A DNA stretch of 23,476 nt from a bacterium (GCA_035371905.1 DAORXQ010000022.1:1-23476); one strand, 5' to 3'; shown: positions 1 to 8,211, counted from the stretch's first letter. The notes: a model not told the origin generated them from the sequence alone. Numbers and translations: made by a program.

Positions 1-565
1 CAACTCTAATATTATACTTCCCCAGTTCTTTTGCCCAACTTCTTGTAAATGAATATATTGCAGCTTTTGTTGCGGCATAAACACTCTGTCCTTCAGAACC
101 TTCAAGGGCAGATTCAGAAGCCATATTAACTATCACACCTTTTTTATTTCTTATCATTTGTCTTGCAACAGATTGAGCACACAACAAATATCCTTTTTGA
201 TTTATACTAACCATTCTATCAAAAATTTCTTCAGTAATTTCCTCTTTACCCTCAGGATCAACAAGAAGTCGCGGTATCAATATTCCTGCATTGTTCACTA
301 AGTAATCAATTTTTTTAAATCTTTCAAGTGTTTTTTTTACTAAATTTTCAACTTCATATTTTTTTGAAACATCTGTTTTTATAAATTCAATTTTATTTTT
401 AAACTCTTTTAATTCTTCAATGGTCTTTTCTCCTTCTTTTTCATTTATATCTGCAATCACTACATCTGCACCTGCTTCAAGTAATTTTATAACAATTGCT
501 TTTCCTATACCACCCGCTCCACCTGTAACTATTCCTGAAAAATTACTTAAATCTATCCCAACCAT
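1..565 (-). CDS. SDR-family oxidoreductase, sorbitol-6-phosphate dehydrogenase-like (3' end outside window)
   Basis: NAD(P)-dependent short-chain dehydrogenase. I translated 188 residues; the frame is open to the left edge, so about 60 C-terminal residues are missing. Visible parts are the Rossmann glycine motif TGGAGGIG (residues 14-21), Asp65 in the adenine-binding TDV, NNAG (91-94) and the catalytic set Ser150, Tyr163 and Lys167 (YAATK). The middle section, with INQKG and ARQM, resembles sorbitol-6-phosphate 2-dehydrogenases and other polyol dehydrogenases; the substrate is inference. The start at 565 is chosen because AAAGGAGTGAGA lies directly upstream. An in-frame ATG at 583 would place that Shine-Dalgarno inside the gene. 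It is divergent from the ROK kinase gene, which fits a shared role in sugar use. Confidence 0.88.
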   Translation of the reverse strand, partial: MVGIDLSNFSGIVTGGAGGIGKAIVIKLLEAGADVVIADINEKEGEKTIEELKEFKNKIEFIKTDVSKKYEVENLVKKTLERFKKIDYLVNNAGILIPRLLVDPEGKEEITEEIFDRMVSINQKGYLLCAQSVARQMIRNKKGVIVNMASESALEGSEGQSVYAATKAAIYSFTRSWAKELGKYNIRV

Positions 566-688
566 TCTCACTCCTTTTTTCATCAACTTAAAAATTAAAA
601 AGATGTCCTAAAAAAACTTTTAGAACCAGGATCTTCAGGATTTAAATATATCCAAACATTATTAATTTTTTCCATTTCTAATTATTCT

Positions 689-718
689 TTGACTAAACCT
701 GTAATAATAATATATCAT
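689..718 (+). promoter_or_regulatory. Predicted sigma-70-type promoter for the ROK-fmt run
   Basis: TTGACT (689-694) is followed by an 18-base spacer and TATCAT (713-718), each one mismatch from consensus. It lies about 30 bases before the ROK start codon, in the 181-base divergent gap. A strong Shine-Dalgarno, AAGGAGGG at 736-743, precedes the ATG at 747. The assignment rests on sequence match only. Confidence 0.5.
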
Positions 719-746
719 TATATTAAAAACTTCACAAGGAGGGAAG

Positions 747-1685
747 ATGAAAAAAGCAATAGGGATAGACATTGGTGGTACTTATATAAAAGCAGGGCTT
801 GTTAATGAAAGCGGTAAAATTTTAAAAAAGCAGCAATTTCCCACACTTGCAGAAAAAAATGACAGAGAAGTTGTACTTTATCAAATAGAAAAAAGTATTG
901 AATTTGCATATGAGGAAGAAGTTGAAGGAATTGGAATTGGAACTCCTGGTGTTGTTGATGATCAGGGAATTGTTTATGAAGCACCAAATCTTCCTTCCTG
1001 GGATAACTTAAATCTAAAAAAAATATTTGAAGACAAATTTAAAAAGAAAGTTGTTGTTGAAAATGATGTAAATACAATTGCCTGGGGAGAATATCTTTTT
1101 GGAGCAGGAAAAGGGAGCAATACAATGATATGCATAACTCTTGGAACAGGATTAGGAGGAGGGATAGTAAAAGATGGAAAACTTTTAAGAGGTGGTAAAT
1201 ATTCTGCTATTGAAATAGGTCATATTACAATTGATTATAAAGGTCCGAAATGCAAATGTGGTAATATTGGATGTATTGAAAGATTTGTGGGGAGAGATTA
1301 TATAGTAGAAAGGGCAATTAAAGGAATTAAAGAAGGAAAAAAAACTAAAATTTATGAACTTGTTAATGGAGACCTGCAAAAGATTACCCCTAAAACCATT
1401 TCTGAAGCATATAATCTTGGCGATGAATTTGCAGAAAGCATATGGATAGATGTTGGAGTATGTTTAGGAGCAATGTTTACAAGTTTGGTCAATCTTTTAA
1501 ATCCCGATGTAATTGTAATAGGTGGTGGAATTTCTCAAGCAGGGAAAATTTTATTTGACACAGTAGAAAAGACAATTAAAGAAAGAGCCATGAAAATTTT
1601 AACTCAAAATCTAAAAGTTTTACCTGCTGGACTTGGAGTTGATGCAGGAATAGTTGCTGCAGGTGCTTTAATTTTTCAAAAATGA
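747..1685 (+). CDS. ROK-family sugar kinase (glucokinase-like)
   Basis: Cytosolic ATP-dependent hexose or amino-sugar kinase of the ROK (repressor, ORF, kinase) family, 312 residues, the usual length for a stand-alone kinase with no DNA-binding N-terminus. Visible motifs are phosphate loop DIGGT (8-12), catalytic Asp107 in the END motif, GTGLGGG (133-139), EIGH (156-159) and the ROK zinc site His159 with Cys169, Cys171 and Cys176 (CKCGNIGC). A late IGGG adenosine motif is present. The EIGH glutamate fits glucose or N-acetylhexosamine binding, but the exact sugar cannot be told. A strong AAGGAGGG site precedes the ATG. The stop overlaps the fmt start by 4 bases (ATGA), implying translational coupling. 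Confidence 0.93.
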   Translation: MKKAIGIDIGGTYIKAGLVNESGKILKKQQFPTLAEKNDREVVLYQIEKSIEFAYEEEVEGIGIGTPGVVDDQGIVYEAPNLPSWDNLNLKKIFEDKFKKKVVVENDVNTIAWGEYLFGAGKGSNTMICITLGTGLGGGIVKDGKLLRGGKYSAIEIGHITIDYKGPKCKCGNIGCIERFVGRDYIVERAIKGIKEGKKTKIYELVNGDLQKITPKTISEAYNLGDEFAESIWIDVGVCLGAMFTSLVNLLNPDVIVIGGGISQAGKILFDTVEKTIKERAMKILTQNLKVLPAGLGVDAGIVAAGALIFQK

Positions 1686-2611
1686 AAATATTATTTTTTG
1701 GAAGCGATATTTTTGGTATTCCTTCTCTTGAAATGCTTAAAAGAAATTTTGAAATTATTGGTATTGTGACCTCACCAGACAGACCAAAAGGAAGAGGATT
1801 AAGAATTTCTTCAACTCCAGTAAAAGAATGGGCTATTATGAATGGAATTAATATATATCAACCTGAAAAATTTGAAGAGAGTTTTATCAATAAGATAAAA
1901 AAAATTTCACCCGACCTAATTGTTTTGATTTCGTATGGGAAAATACTTCCTTCTTCAATTTTACAGATACCCAGGATTTGCTCTATAAATGTTCATCCTT
2001 CTCTTCTACCAAAATATAGAGGGCCTGCTCCAATTGAATGGGCTATAATAAATGGAGAAACAAAAACAGGTGTAACAATAATTAAAATGGATGAAAATAT
2101 TGATACAGGTGAAATAATAATCCAGAAAGAAACAGAAATATTGCCTAATGATAATGCTTTTACTTTGAAAAATAAATTATCGTTGCTTTCTTCTGATCTT
2201 TTATATGAAGGAATAAAAATAATTAAAGAAGGTGGAAAAACATATCCTCAAAAAGGCGAAGTTTCTTATGCTCCTAAATTAAAAAAGCAAGATGGATATA
2301 TTAACTGGAAATTAGACGCAACCAGAATACATAATCTTGTCAGAGGTGTTATAATTTGGCCAACTGCTTTCACATATTTAAAAATTAATTCAAGAAAAAA
2401 ACTCATAAAAATATATAAGACAGAAGTAGGAGAAACAGAAGGCAAATTTGGAAATTGTGGAGAAATTATAAGAATTGAAAAGGATTATATAGAGGTTGCA
2501 TGTGGAAATGGAACTATAAAAATAAAAGAATTGCAGATGGAAGGGAAAAAAAGAATGAGTACTTCTCAATTTTTATGTGGATACAGAAATGTTTTAAAAA
2601 ATTTCTGTTAA
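1682..2611 (+). CDS. fmt: Methionyl-tRNA formyltransferase
   Basis: Transfers a formyl group from 10-formyltetrahydrofolate to initiator Met-tRNA. It has 309 residues, normal for Fmt. The N-terminal formyltransferase domain (about 1-185) carries the catalytic triad Asn103, His105 and Asp141 within NVHPSLLPKYRGPAP and DENIDTGEI, plus the folate-domain start FFGSDIFG. The C-terminal tRNA-binding OB-like domain (about 200-309) begins near the conserved YAPKL segment. It starts inside the ROK stop codon (ATGA overlap). In many bacteria fmt follows def (deformylase); here no def is present and a sugar kinase takes that place. The next gene follows after 17 bases. Confidence 0.95.
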   Translation: MKILFFGSDIFGIPSLEMLKRNFEIIGIVTSPDRPKGRGLRISSTPVKEWAIMNGINIYQPEKFEESFINKIKKISPDLIVLISYGKILPSSILQIPRICSINVHPSLLPKYRGPAPIEWAIINGETKTGVTIIKMDENIDTGEIIIQKETEILPNDNAFTLKNKLSLLSSDLLYEGIKIIKEGGKTYPQKGEVSYAPKLKKQDGYINWKLDATRIHNLVRGVIIWPTAFTYLKINSRKKLIKIYKTEVGETEGKFGNCGEIIRIEKDYIEVACGNGTIKIKELQMEGKKRMSTSQFLCGYRNVLKNFC

Positions 2612-2628
2612 ATAAAAAGGGAGGGAAT

Positions 2629-3756
2629 ATGAATAAAATAATCTTATCTGTGATAGTTTTAGTATTTCCTTTATTTTCTCAGGTTAAAACAGAAGTAAAA
2701 ACTGGAGGACCCACAGTAGAAGAAGTAATTAAATATGAAGGACCTAAAGCAAGAATAGCAGTAGCAAGATTTGATGTAAAAGCACCAAAAGCAACATGGC
2801 AAATGGGTGATGGAGTTAGAGATATGATTGTTGATGCTCTTTTTAAAACAGGTAAATTTATAGTTGTGGAAAAAGATGCAATAAAAGACCTTGAAGAAGA
2901 ATTTAAATTTGCAGAAACAGGATGGAGTAAAAAAGAACTTGAAAAGGGAACATTTGAAGTTGCAGATATAATTGTAGTAGGAGCTATAACAGGTTTTGAA
3001 CCACATGCAGAAGGAACAGGAGGAGGTGGATTTGTAATACCAACACCTTTTGGAGCAGGGATTGCAATTAAAAAAGAAGAAGCGTATATTCAGGCGACAA
3101 TAAGATTGATAGATGTACGAACAAGAAGGGTTATAAATTCTTCAACTATTGAAGGTAAAACATCAAAATCAAAAGTTGGAATTGCCGGTGGAGCAGGAGT
3201 TAGTGGAGTTATACTTGGAGGTGGATTTGAAAAATATAAAAATACACCAACAGCAGAAGCAGTTATGATTATGATTAATAATGCTGTAAAAGAAATATCA
3301 AGAATGGTTCCAGAAAGTTATTATAGATATGGAAGTAAAGAAACCACTTATAAGAATGAACCTGATGGATTCAGAGGTATAAAATGGTTAACTTCTGTAG
3401 GAGAGATAAATAATTTAAAAACAATTAAACAGGAAGGCAATTATAAAGAATGCATAAAAACAGACGATAACATGCAAATAGGGAAAGCAAAACTTGAGAA
3501 AATTGCATACTCATTTTATAAAGACCAACTTGAAAGTGTAACAGTTGAAACAAAAGGAAAAGATAATTTTGAAAATTTAAAGTCAGCCACAATAGAAAGA
3601 TTTGGTGAAGGAAAAAATAAAGGAGAAAATGAATGGATATGGGAGGGAAAAATTACAACAATAATTTTAAAATATAAACCTGAAGAAGAAAAAGGAATTT
3701 TAAAAATGTCTTCAGAAGAGATGAAAAAGAAAATTGAATCAGATACTGGATTTTAA
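2629..3756 (+). CDS. CsgG-like exported protein with extra C-terminal domain
   Basis: 375 residues. The start at 2629 is chosen over an in-frame ATG at 2500 because AAGGGAGGGAAT lies just before it, a signal peptide follows (residues 1-18, MNKIILSVIVLVFPLFSQ), and the upstream extension would lie inside fmt. Residues 40-228 match the CsgG family, the curli secretion pore and its relatives: IAVARFDV, a GVRDMIVDAL segment, FIVVEKD and DIIVVGAITGF. No lipobox cysteine is visible, unlike CsgG itself, so it is probably a soluble periplasmic or differently anchored member. The domain at 248-350 starts GFRGIKW and includes AYSFYKDQLESV, a pattern I know only from uncharacterised exported proteins. 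No curli subunit genes are nearby, so its function is open. Confidence 0.8.
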   Translation: MNKIILSVIVLVFPLFSQVKTEVKTGGPTVEEVIKYEGPKARIAVARFDVKAPKATWQMGDGVRDMIVDALFKTGKFIVVEKDAIKDLEEEFKFAETGWSKKELEKGTFEVADIIVVGAITGFEPHAEGTGGGGFVIPTPFGAGIAIKKEEAYIQATIRLIDVRTRRVINSSTIEGKTSKSKVGIAGGAGVSGVILGGGFEKYKNTPTAEAVMIMINNAVKEISRMVPESYYRYGSKETTYKNEPDGFRGIKWLTSVGEINNLKTIKQEGNYKECIKTDDNMQIGKAKLEKIAYSFYKDQLESVTVETKGKDNFENLKSATIERFGEGKNKGENEWIWEGKITTIILKYKPEEEKGILKMSSEEMKKKIESDTGF

Positions 3757-3763
3757 TTTAAAA

Positions 3764-4597
3764 ATGAAACTTGGTGGTCCTATTTTTAAAAAATATAATA
3801 ATCCAGAAGAATGGATTAAAGAATTAAAAAAAGAAACTTATTCTGCTTCTTATTGTCCTGTTGATATAGATACATCCGAAGAAATTATTGCTGAATATCG
3901 TAAATGGGCATTCAAAGAAAAAATTATTATTGCAGAAGTCGGAGCATGGTGTAATCCTTTAAGTTCTGATATTGAAGAAAGAAAAAAAGCAATAGCAAAG
4001 TGTAAAAAGGGCTTATATCTGGCAGAAAAAATTGAAGCAAAATGTTGTGTAAATATTTCTGGTTCAAGAGGAAAAAAATGGGATGGACCTGATAAGAAAA
4101 ATTTGACTGCAGAAACATTTGATATGATAGTAGAAACAGTTAGAGAAATTATAGATGAAATCAAACCGAAAAATACATATTATACACTGGAAACTATGCC
4201 GTGGATGTATCCTGATTCTGCCGATAGTTACTTAAAACTTATTAATGCAATAAACAGAAAATCATTTGCAGTTCATTTTGACCCTGTGAATTTAATAAAT
4301 ACTCCAGAAAAATATTTTTTCAATGATGTTCTTATAAAGGATTTTATTAAAAAACTCGGACCATATATAAAATCATGCCATGCAAAAGATATAATAATGG
4401 GTGACAAACTAACATTACATTTTGATGAAATAAGACCGGGACTTGGACAACTTGATTACAGAACACTTTTAAGAGAACTTAATAAATTAGACAAAAATAT
4501 TCCTTTGATGCTTGAACATCTACCTTCTGAAGAAGAATATAGAAAAGCAAAAGAATATATAAAAAAAATATCTTTTGAAGAAGGAATAAAACTATAG
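3764..4597 (+). CDS. Sugar phosphate isomerase/epimerase-type TIM barrel
   Basis: 277-residue member of the xylose isomerase-like TIM-barrel superfamily (COG1082 type), which includes sugar epimerases, isomerases and endonuclease IV. The metal-binding set expected at the barrel mouth is visible: Glu143 (TLET), Asp173 (HFDP), His206 (CHAKD) and Glu251 (LEH). I start it at the ATG at 3764, giving MKLGGPIF as in relatives. A TTG at 3734, inside the previous gene, would add ten residues. Neither start has a clear Shine-Dalgarno. It lies 7 bases after the CsgG-like gene and 24 before the PIG-L deacetylase, consistent with a sugar-modifying pathway. The substrate cannot be assigned. Confidence 0.87.
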   Translation: MKLGGPIFKKYNNPEEWIKELKKETYSASYCPVDIDTSEEIIAEYRKWAFKEKIIIAEVGAWCNPLSSDIEERKKAIAKCKKGLYLAEKIEAKCCVNISGSRGKKWDGPDKKNLTAETFDMIVETVREIIDEIKPKNTYYTLETMPWMYPDSADSYLKLINAINRKSFAVHFDPVNLINTPEKYFFNDVLIKDFIKKLGPYIKSCHAKDIIMGDKLTLHFDEIRPGLGQLDYRTLLRELNKLDKNIPLMLEHLPSEEEYRKAKEYIKKISFEEGIKL

Positions 4598-4621
4598 ATT
4601 TTTTTAGAAGGAGGGTTAATT

Positions 4622-5308
4622 ATGAATTACAAAAAAGTACTTATTTTTGGAGCACATCCAGATGATGAAATAACAATGGCTGGAACAATTTTTAAAATGG
4701 CAAATTCAGGTACAAAAGTTGTAGTAATAACAATGACAGATGGTTGTGAAGGATATCCAGTTTTAGAAATGAAAGAAAAAATCGTAGAAATCAGAAAAAA
4801 GGAAGCAAAAGAATGTGATAAAATTCTCGGAATATCTAAACGAATATTTCTTGATATACCTGATATGGGACTTGTAAATAATAAAGAAATATTAAAAAAA
4901 TGTATAAAGATTATAAGAGAAGAAAAACCTGACGCAATATTTACTCATGGACCGGAAGATAACCACAGAGACCATATTAATACACATTTTATTTCAGTGG
5001 AAGCGAGATGGCACGCTGGAGAACCTGTCTCTGCTGAATTTGGAAGTCCCTGGTATACACCTCATTTATATTATTACAAAGGAATTACAAAGGGATTGCC
5101 TTCAGTTATTATTGATGTAACGGATGTGGCAGAAAAAAAGTACGAAGCATTAATCACTCAGACATCACAGTTTACAGTTTTCAGAAAAAATAAGGAAGAT
5201 TTTTTATCTGAAATTGAACTGATTAAAAAGACAAGACCAAAAAGAACTGAACAATTCTGGATTGCAGATAAAGTAACAATTTTTGATTTTTTACCAAGAA
5301 GTATTTAA
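4622..5308 (+). CDS. PIG-L family zinc deacetylase
   Basis: 228-residue LmbE/PIG-L deacetylase, the family that removes acetyl groups from N-acetylglucosamine-containing compounds (MshB, BshB and PIG-L substrates). The signature AHPDDE occupies residues 11-16, giving zinc ligands His12 and Asp15; the second motif NHRDH is at 114-118. The first strand, KKVLIFGAHPDDE, begins right at the N-terminus and there is no signal peptide, so the enzyme is cytosolic. A strong site, AGAAGGAGGG, precedes the ATG. It is last in the plus-strand run and converges on the flavoprotein gene with only 19 bases between stops. Pairing with an isomerase-type barrel and a ROK kinase suggests amino-sugar handling (inference). 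Confidence 0.9.
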   Translation: MNYKKVLIFGAHPDDEITMAGTIFKMANSGTKVVVITMTDGCEGYPVLEMKEKIVEIRKKEAKECDKILGISKRIFLDIPDMGLVNNKEILKKCIKIIREEKPDAIFTHGPEDNHRDHINTHFISVEARWHAGEPVSAEFGSPWYTPHLYYYKGITKGLPSVIIDVTDVAEKKYEALITQTSQFTVFRKNKEDFLSEIELIKKTRPKRTEQFWIADKVTIFDFLPRSI

Positions 5309-5309
5309 T

Positions 5310-5336
5310 AAAAAGCAAGTTCTATAACTATTTTTT
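5310..5336. terminator. Possible weak bidirectional terminator between convergent genes
   Basis: AGTT-CTAT-AACT (5318-5329) forms a 4-bp stem, flanked by an A run (5310-5314) and a T run (5331-5336) that could extend pairing and provide U-tracts on both strands. It overlaps the stop of the minus-strand gene. The stem is short and AT-rich, so support is weak. Confidence 0.3.
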
Positions 5337-6170
5337 AAAGATACATCCTGAATTTAAAAAGTTTTCACAAGACATTTTTTCCTTTTCTCTGTAAAGTGAG
5401 GTTCTTTTTAAAAGTTCATCAAAATCAACAGAATGGGCATCAAAATCAGGACCATCAACACAGGCAAATTTAACAACTCCTCCTACTGTAACCCTGCATC
5501 CACCACACATACCTGTTCCATCTATCATTATTGGATTTAAACTTGCCACAGTTCTAACACCATATTTTTTCGTAATTTCTGCTATTTTCTTCATCATCGG
5601 TATAGGACCCGCTGTTAAAACCAAATCAAATTTTTCTCCTTTTTCAAGTAATCTCTCAAGAATTTGTGTATTAAATCCCTTTTCTCCATAACTCCCATCA
5701 TCTGTTGAAATGTAAATATTATCACTTATCTGTCTCATTTCATTTTCAAGTATTATCAAACTTTTAGTTCTCGCTCCTATTATAGTAGTTATTCTATTAC
5801 CTTTTTCTTTGAATGCTTTACCCATCCAGAAAACAAAAGCAGCCCCTACTCCACCAACTATAATGCAAACATGACCATAATCTTTTATTTCAGTTGGTTT
5901 TCCAAGAGGTCCTACAATATCAAGTATTTCATCTCCTTCATTTAAAAGTCCAAGTTTAATAGTAGTAGTCCCAACTTCTTGAAAAATCAATGTAATTCTT
6001 CCTGTTTCTCTATCAACGTCTGCAATGGTCAGAGGTATTCTTTCTCCTTTCTCGTCTACTCTTAAAACCACAAACTGCCCTGGTAATGCTTTTTTTGCAA
6101 TCAACGGTGCCTCAACTTCTATTCTTTTTACTTTTTCAGCAAGTTCTTCTTTCCTTAATATTCTATTCAT
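5328..6170 (-). CDS. NfnA/SudB-like FAD and [2Fe-2S] NAD(P)H oxidoreductase subunit
   Basis: 280-residue ferredoxin-NADP reductase-type flavoprotein, like the small subunit of NADH-dependent ferredoxin:NADP oxidoreductase (NfnA), sulfide dehydrogenase SudB, and dihydroorotate dehydrogenase PyrK. Visible: FAD-binding RIPLT (44-48), nucleotide-binding GGVGAAF (106-112), LTAGPIPMM (185-193), and the iron-sulfur motif DGTGMCGGC with Asp217, Cys222, Cys225 and distal Cys237. The Asp plus three Cys arrangement is the one known for Nfn-type proteins. The start at 6170 is chosen because it overlaps the previous stop as ATGA and has GGGAGA upstream; an ATG at 6185 is possible. The usual glutamate-synthase-like large subunit (NfnB/SudA) is not adjacent, so its partner is unknown. 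Confidence 0.88.
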   Translation of the reverse strand: MNRILRKEELAEKVKRIEVEAPLIAKKALPGQFVVLRVDEKGERIPLTIADVDRETGRITLIFQEVGTTTIKLGLLNEGDEILDIVGPLGKPTEIKDYGHVCIIVGGVGAAFVFWMGKAFKEKGNRITTIIGARTKSLIILENEMRQISDNIYISTDDGSYGEKGFNTQILERLLEKGEKFDLVLTAGPIPMMKKIAEITKKYGVRTVASLNPIMIDGTGMCGGCRVTVGGVVKFACVDGPDFDAHSVDFDELLKRTSLYREKEKMSCENFLNSGCIFKK

Positions 6171-7468
6171 CTTGGTTTCTCCCATTTAAGTAAATCCATT
6201 ACACTGCTTAAAGTCCCACCTTCATTTATTTCTTTTCTTATTCTGTTTTCTCTTTCAAGAACATCCATTGCTCTATTTGTAATTTCAACAATTTTTTCTT
6301 TTGGTATTACAACCACACCATCCATATCACCTACAATCCAGTCACCTGGAAAAATCATCTGTCCTTCTATTTTTAAAGGAATATTTATTTCTCCAAAACC
6401 TTTTGGTTCACCCGCAGTAGGAGTTATAACTTTTGCAAATACAGGAAACTTAAGTTTTATTATTTCTTCAATATCTCTAACTCCTCCATAAATAACAACC
6501 CCTCCTAATTTTTTCATAATTGCGCTATTTGTTGCAAGTTCACCCCAGCAAGCAGGACCAACTCCACCTGCATCTATAACAATTATATCTCCTTCTTCAG
6601 CAATATCTATTGCTTCAACTGGTTTGGCCCAATCCCCTGGATATGTTCTAACAGTTACACACTTCCCAACAATTTTAAACTTTTCACTCAAAATAGGAGT
6701 TATACCTTTAATCCATCCTCCTCTGTGTAAAGCATCCGAAATATTTGCTGTTGAAACTTTTTCCAGAATCTCCTTTATATTTTCATAATTAACCCTTTTA
6801 TAGAATAATGTTTCAACAGGTATTTTCGTCTCAATTGCCTTTTTTATATCTAAAACCGCTTTTTTTGCATCAGATGATTTTGTTATTGCACCACCTATTA
6901 TTAAAATTGAGGCACCTGCTTTAACCGCATCAACAACATTTTCAGAATTCAATCCCCCTGCTATCGCAACAGGAATTTTAACTTCTTTTGTAACTTGTTT
7001 AAGAAAATCAAAAGAAATTTTCCCTGTCATCTGTTTATCTATTGAAATATGAATGCCAATATAATTTGCACCAAGTTTTTCAACCTCTTTTGCCCTGTTT
7101 AAATTTGCTGATTCCTCTATAAGGTCAACCATTACCTCTCCACCATAATTTTTTGAGGACTCTATGCACTCCATTATTGTTTCATTTGATGCATTTCCCA
7201 TTACAACAACTATATTTGCTCCTGCTTTAAATGCAATTTCACTCTCAATTCTACCGGCATCCATTATTTTCATATCAGCGATTATTTTTCTGTCAGGAAA
7301 AAGTTTTCTGAGTTTTCTTATAATCTCAACTCCACATGATTTTATTAAAGGAGTTCCTGCTTCAATCCATTCAACACCACCTTCAACTACTTCTTTTGCA
7401 AGTTTTAATGCCCTGTGTTCGTCAACAAAATCAAGTGCAACCTGAATTACAGGAAATTTTCTGCTCAT
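6167..7468 (-). CDS. Fusion of 3-hexulose-6-phosphate synthase and RraA-like domain
   Basis: 433 residues in two domains. Residues 1-215 are an OMP-decarboxylase-superfamily barrel of the 3-hexulose-6-phosphate synthase type, with DMKIMD (65-70) giving the conserved D-x-K-x-x-D, and a late AGG phosphate-binding loop (170-172). This domain interconverts formaldehyde plus ribulose 5-phosphate and hexulose 6-phosphate. Residues 228-425 are RraA-like (also called demethylmenaquinone methyltransferase-like), with GEL (309-311), GGVRD (328-332, Arg331 and Asp332) and DMDGV (381-385). Relatives of that domain act as aldolases, decarboxylases or RNase E regulators. The fusion is known mainly from archaea and some anaerobic bacteria. 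AGGAAGG precedes the ATG, which overlaps the trmI stop by 4 bases; its own stop overlaps the flavoprotein start. No isomerase partner (PHI) is seen. Confidence 0.9.
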   Translation of the reverse strand: MSRKFPVIQVALDFVDEHRALKLAKEVVEGGVEWIEAGTPLIKSCGVEIIRKLRKLFPDRKIIADMKIMDAGRIESEIAFKAGANIVVVMGNASNETIMECIESSKNYGGEVMVDLIEESANLNRAKEVEKLGANYIGIHISIDKQMTGKISFDFLKQVTKEVKIPVAIAGGLNSENVVDAVKAGASILIIGGAITKSSDAKKAVLDIKKAIETKIPVETLFYKRVNYENIKEILEKVSTANISDALHRGGWIKGITPILSEKFKIVGKCVTVRTYPGDWAKPVEAIDIAEEGDIIVIDAGGVGPACWGELATNSAIMKKLGGVVIYGGVRDIEEIIKLKFPVFAKVITPTAGEPKGFGEINIPLKIEGQMIFPGDWIVGDMDGVVVIPKEKIVEITNRAMDVLERENRIRKEINEGGTLSSVMDLLKWEKPR

Positions 7469-8208
7469 TTTGCCTTCCTACCTATCATAATAAAACCTGT
7501 ATGCCCTCTCATTAAATCAACCGGTCTTGCTCTTTTTTCATCAACAAGCCACCTTCTTTCAAGGAGTTCAAACACATTTATATCAATGAAACCATCCAGT
7601 TCTTCAACAAATTTTTTTATCTGTATAATTTGTGGATTATAGTTTACCAGAATTCCACCTTTTTTCAAGTATTTTAGAAGTCCTTTTGCTTTCCATGGTT
7701 CTGGTAAATCAAAAAAAATCTTATCAGCCCATTCTTCTTCAATATCAATTTTAAAATTTTCATCATAAACATCGCCATTAATAAATTCAAGATTTTCTGG
7801 TATTTTACCAAAGTAATTTTCAATATTTTTTACAGCAACTTCTCTGAAATCCTCATTCCTTTCAATAGTTATAACTTTTCCCTTTTTTACTATTGACATA
7901 ATACCTATCAATAAAGAACCAGAACCTGTCCCAGTTTCAATAACATTATCTGTTTCTTTTAAACTGGAATAGAAAGTAATCACAGCAACATCCTTAGGAT
8001 ATATTATCTGAGTCTTCCTTTTTATTTTAAGAAGAAATTCTGAAATGCCAGGTTGGTAAAAATAAAAACTTCTACCTTTAAATTCAAGTTTTTCAATACC
8101 GTCTATTTTTTCAGGGATATCAATATTTCCAAAATGAGTTGAAAATGTTTTTAAATTTTTATCAACTATCCATTTTTTACCATCACAGAAAATAGTAATT
8201 TTTTTCAT
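7465..8208 (-). CDS. trmI: tRNA (adenine-58-N1)-methyltransferase
   Basis: 247-residue SAM-dependent methylase that makes m1A58 in the tRNA T-loop. The N-terminal part (1-60) is the small beta domain typical of TrmI. The Rossmann-type methylase follows, with SAM motif ETGTGSGS (91-98), acidic motif TIERNE (114-119), and the TrmI signature DLPEPW (167-172). The C-terminus has RPVDLMRGHTGF, matching the conserved RP...HTGF end. Presence in thermophiles, archaea and actinobacteria is typical, because the modification stabilises tRNA. It lies 3 bases after the SDR gene and overlaps the HPS-RraA gene by 4 bases. No Shine-Dalgarno is clear before its ATG, so coupled translation is likely. Confidence 0.92.
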   Translation of the reverse strand: MKKITIFCDGKKWIVDKNLKTFSTHFGNIDIPEKIDGIEKLEFKGRSFYFYQPGISEFLLKIKRKTQIIYPKDVAVITFYSSLKETDNVIETGTGSGSLLIGIMSIVKKGKVITIERNEDFREVAVKNIENYFGKIPENLEFINGDVYDENFKIDIEEEWADKIFFDLPEPWKAKGLLKYLKKGGILVNYNPQIIQIKKFVEELDGFIDINVFELLERRWLVDEKRARPVDLMRGHTGFIMIGRKAK

Positions 8209-8211
8209 TTT

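Noticed and set aside
420..611. Plus-strand ORF opposite the truncated SDR
   Set aside because: It is a shadow of the minus-strand SDR, whose catalytic motifs and Shine-Dalgarno are clear; the shadow product is low-complexity.
640..656. Imperfect palindrome GGATTTAAATATATCC as a possible operator between the SDR and ROK genes
   Set aside because: Only the outer four and two inner base pairs match; in such AT-rich DNA this is expected by chance.
595..675. 26-codon ORF on the minus strand in the divergent gap (MEKINNVWIYLNPEDPG...)
   Set aside because: It starts with ATG and has plausible composition, but it lacks a clear Shine-Dalgarno, has an in-frame stop just upstream and no recognisable family. 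It could be a chance ORF or gene remnant.
2500..2628. Upstream extension of the CsgG-like gene
   Set aside because: It lies within fmt in another frame, has no Shine-Dalgarno, and would hide the signal peptide that follows the start at 2629.
7164..7642. Plus-strand ORFs opposite HPS-RraA and trmI
   Set aside because: Both minus-strand genes have complete domain motifs; the plus-strand products are Ser/Phe-rich antisense shadows.
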